Assembly (NCBI GenBank): GCA_023459055.1
Contig: JAEWVR010000003.1
Coordinates: 62,001-126,000 of the forward strand
Direction of reading: 5' to 3'
Origin: Fibrobacterota bacterium
GTDB lineage: Bacteria > Fibrobacterota > Chitinivibrionia > Chitinivibrionales > Chitinispirillaceae
Length of the DNA stretch: 64,000 nucleotides
In this document: piece by piece, positions 63,244 to 64,000 of the stretch
Layout: every line of letters begins with the position of its first letter
Numbering within the stretch: position 1 is the stretch's first letter
Program-made: the position numbers and the translations under genes
Notes under the pieces: model-generated
Seen by the model: the letters and a program-made list of their open reading frames with translations, nothing else
Told to the model about the DNA's origin: nothing
The model's database searches: none

Positions 63244-64000
63244 AACGCTATTTAACGATAATCATTGTTTTATCCTGTGTACTATGCCTGATTATGCCAA
63301 CGATATCATGCAGCCCGCCGACCGGTGGAGGCTCCGAAGCAGGTAATGCACGTATTACAGGGCGTGTCATTGACAGTGAGGGACTTCCTGCAGCACATAC
63401 TATTGTATCTGTGCAGGTTTCAGACTATAATCCATTGGCTGACTCCTCAATAACCAGCCCGGTTACCGATACCACTGATGCAACTGGTATCTACCATTTG
63501 AATGTTAATGAAAACGCGATGTACACGATTACAGCAGTTCATGATCAGACCCGCCATCGTGCCATAATCGCATCAGTTCGTGCAGATAGTACCACCGATA
63601 CGATCGCACCCTGTATTCTTTCCTATCCCGGCAGCATTCGGGTACTTATTCCCGATGAACATAAAAATGATACCGGATACATATTTGTTCCCGGTACGTC
63701 ATTTTACAAAAAGGTACAGCCATCAAGCGGCTTTACCCTGCTTGACTCAATACCCTCTGGAGTAATACCCGGCATTACCTATACTCAGCAGAGAAACACA
63801 GTCCAGTTTCAGCTTAGTCATTCCATTGCTGTCAAACCAAACGACACGACAACACTTCTCTGGCCGGGATGGGAGTATGCTCAGGCAATAACACTTAATA
63901 CATCAGCAAGCGGCGCGGGAATTAATAGTACTCTCTATAATTTCCCGGTGCTTATCAGACTTTCATCTGCGAATTTCACATTTGCTCAAAGCAATCTGCA
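63240..64000 (+). CDS. Lipoprotein with carboxypeptidase-regulatory-like and DUF2341 domains (3' end outside window)
   Basis: 253 codons are visible. A lipoprotein signal (YLTIIIVLSCVLCLIMPTISC) puts the lipid-bearing Cys at about residue 24. A carboxypeptidase-regulatory-like domain follows (ARITGRVIDSEGLPAAHTIV, with TDATGIYHLNV), then a beta segment. The start of a DUF2341 domain (YAQAITLNTSASGAGINSTL, YNFPVLIRL) is reached as the window ends. The start codon overlaps the TIGR02147 stop. Such proteins in Fibrobacterota are large outer-surface proteins, often with concanavalin-like domains; the remainder is not visible. Confidence 0.85.
   Translation, partial: MKRYLTIIIVLSCVLCLIMPTISCSPPTGGGSEAGNARITGRVIDSEGLPAAHTIVSVQVSDYNPLADSSITSPVTDTTDATGIYHLNVNENAMYTITAVHDQTRHRAIIASVRADSTTDTIAPCILSYPGSIRVLIPDEHKNDTGYIFVPGTSFYKKVQPSSGFTLLDSIPSGVIPGITYTQQRNTVQFQLSHSIAVKPNDTTTLLWPGWEYAQAITLNTSASGAGINSTLYNFPVLIRLSSANFTFAQSNL

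Noticed and set aside
1..64000. tRNA, rRNA and CRISPR features
   Set aside because: Reading both strands by eye showed no T-loop/acceptor combination, rRNA segment or spacer-repeat array. A covariance-model scan could still find a small RNA I missed.

Overview
The window is a gene-dense bacterial chromosome segment of moderate to low G+C. The best lineage guess is Fibrobacterota (Fibrobacteres, near Chitinispirillum/Chitinivibrio). The reasons are a TIGR02147-type protein translationally coupled to a DUF2341/carboxypeptidase-regulatory-like lipoprotein, a secreted GH9 cellulase and other secreted proteins with sorting-domain-like beta tails, and a Gram-negative envelope (TolC/MacAB, type VI secretion, lipoproteins). 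This is inference from gene content; no rRNA or tRNA gene was found.

1-10.6 kb is part of a type VI secretion (T6SS) locus: Hcp (cut by the left edge), an FHA protein fused to a lytic transglycosylase, VgrG, a membrane Ser/Thr kinase, a PEGA-domain protein, TssK, TssL and a small Cys/His-rich protein. Sheath, most baseplate and TssM/TssJ genes are not in the window. 10.9-18.0 kb is a phosphate module, pstC-pstA-phoB-phoR-pstB-phoU facing a convergent pstS. Both transcription units carry the same 11-bp-periodic CCCTAACA direct repeats, a good candidate Pho box. 18.1-21.6 kb holds VF530, a CBS/DRTGG family II pyrophosphatase, a retropepsin-like pair and a GNAT enzyme.

21.7-31.0 kb looks like one envelope-stress regulon. 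A Spy/CnrX-like periplasmic protein, an ECF sigma factor, a zinc-finger anti-sigma factor, an IS3-OrfA-like HTH protein and a secreted protein lie in one run. A TolC-MacA-MacB efflux operon follows. The Spy-like gene and the efflux operon are preceded by the same ECF-type promoter (GGAACTTT, 14 nt, CGTCAAAGT), so the sigma factor probably controls itself and the pump. An EF-hand protein lies between them on the other strand. A 93-bp inverted-repeat element sits inside the macB region and supplies the last codons of the ATPase gene.

31.6-49.4 kb is mixed: a secreted esterase, a lipoprotein, an orphan histidine kinase, an orphan Imm71/Imm72-like protein, a GH9 cellulase with CBM3, a propeller lipoprotein, a U32 peptidase, an AAA/DUF4143 ATPase, a YgiQ radical SAM protein, a DUF1016 nuclease and a DEAD-box helicase. 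49.6-55.0 kb is the most novel-looking region. It encodes a protein with ten 18-residue helical repeats, a 700-residue protein resembling T6SS effectors, a secreted MORN-repeat protein abutting it (likely immunity protein), and a leaderless NodB-type deacetylase. 55.2-58.2 kb is core (der, gpsA, a MerR regulator), with an apparent ACG start for der. 58.6-64.0 kb holds a 1055-residue secreted propeller/FnIII protein, a REP-like palindrome, and the TIGR02147-lipoprotein pair that runs off the right edge.
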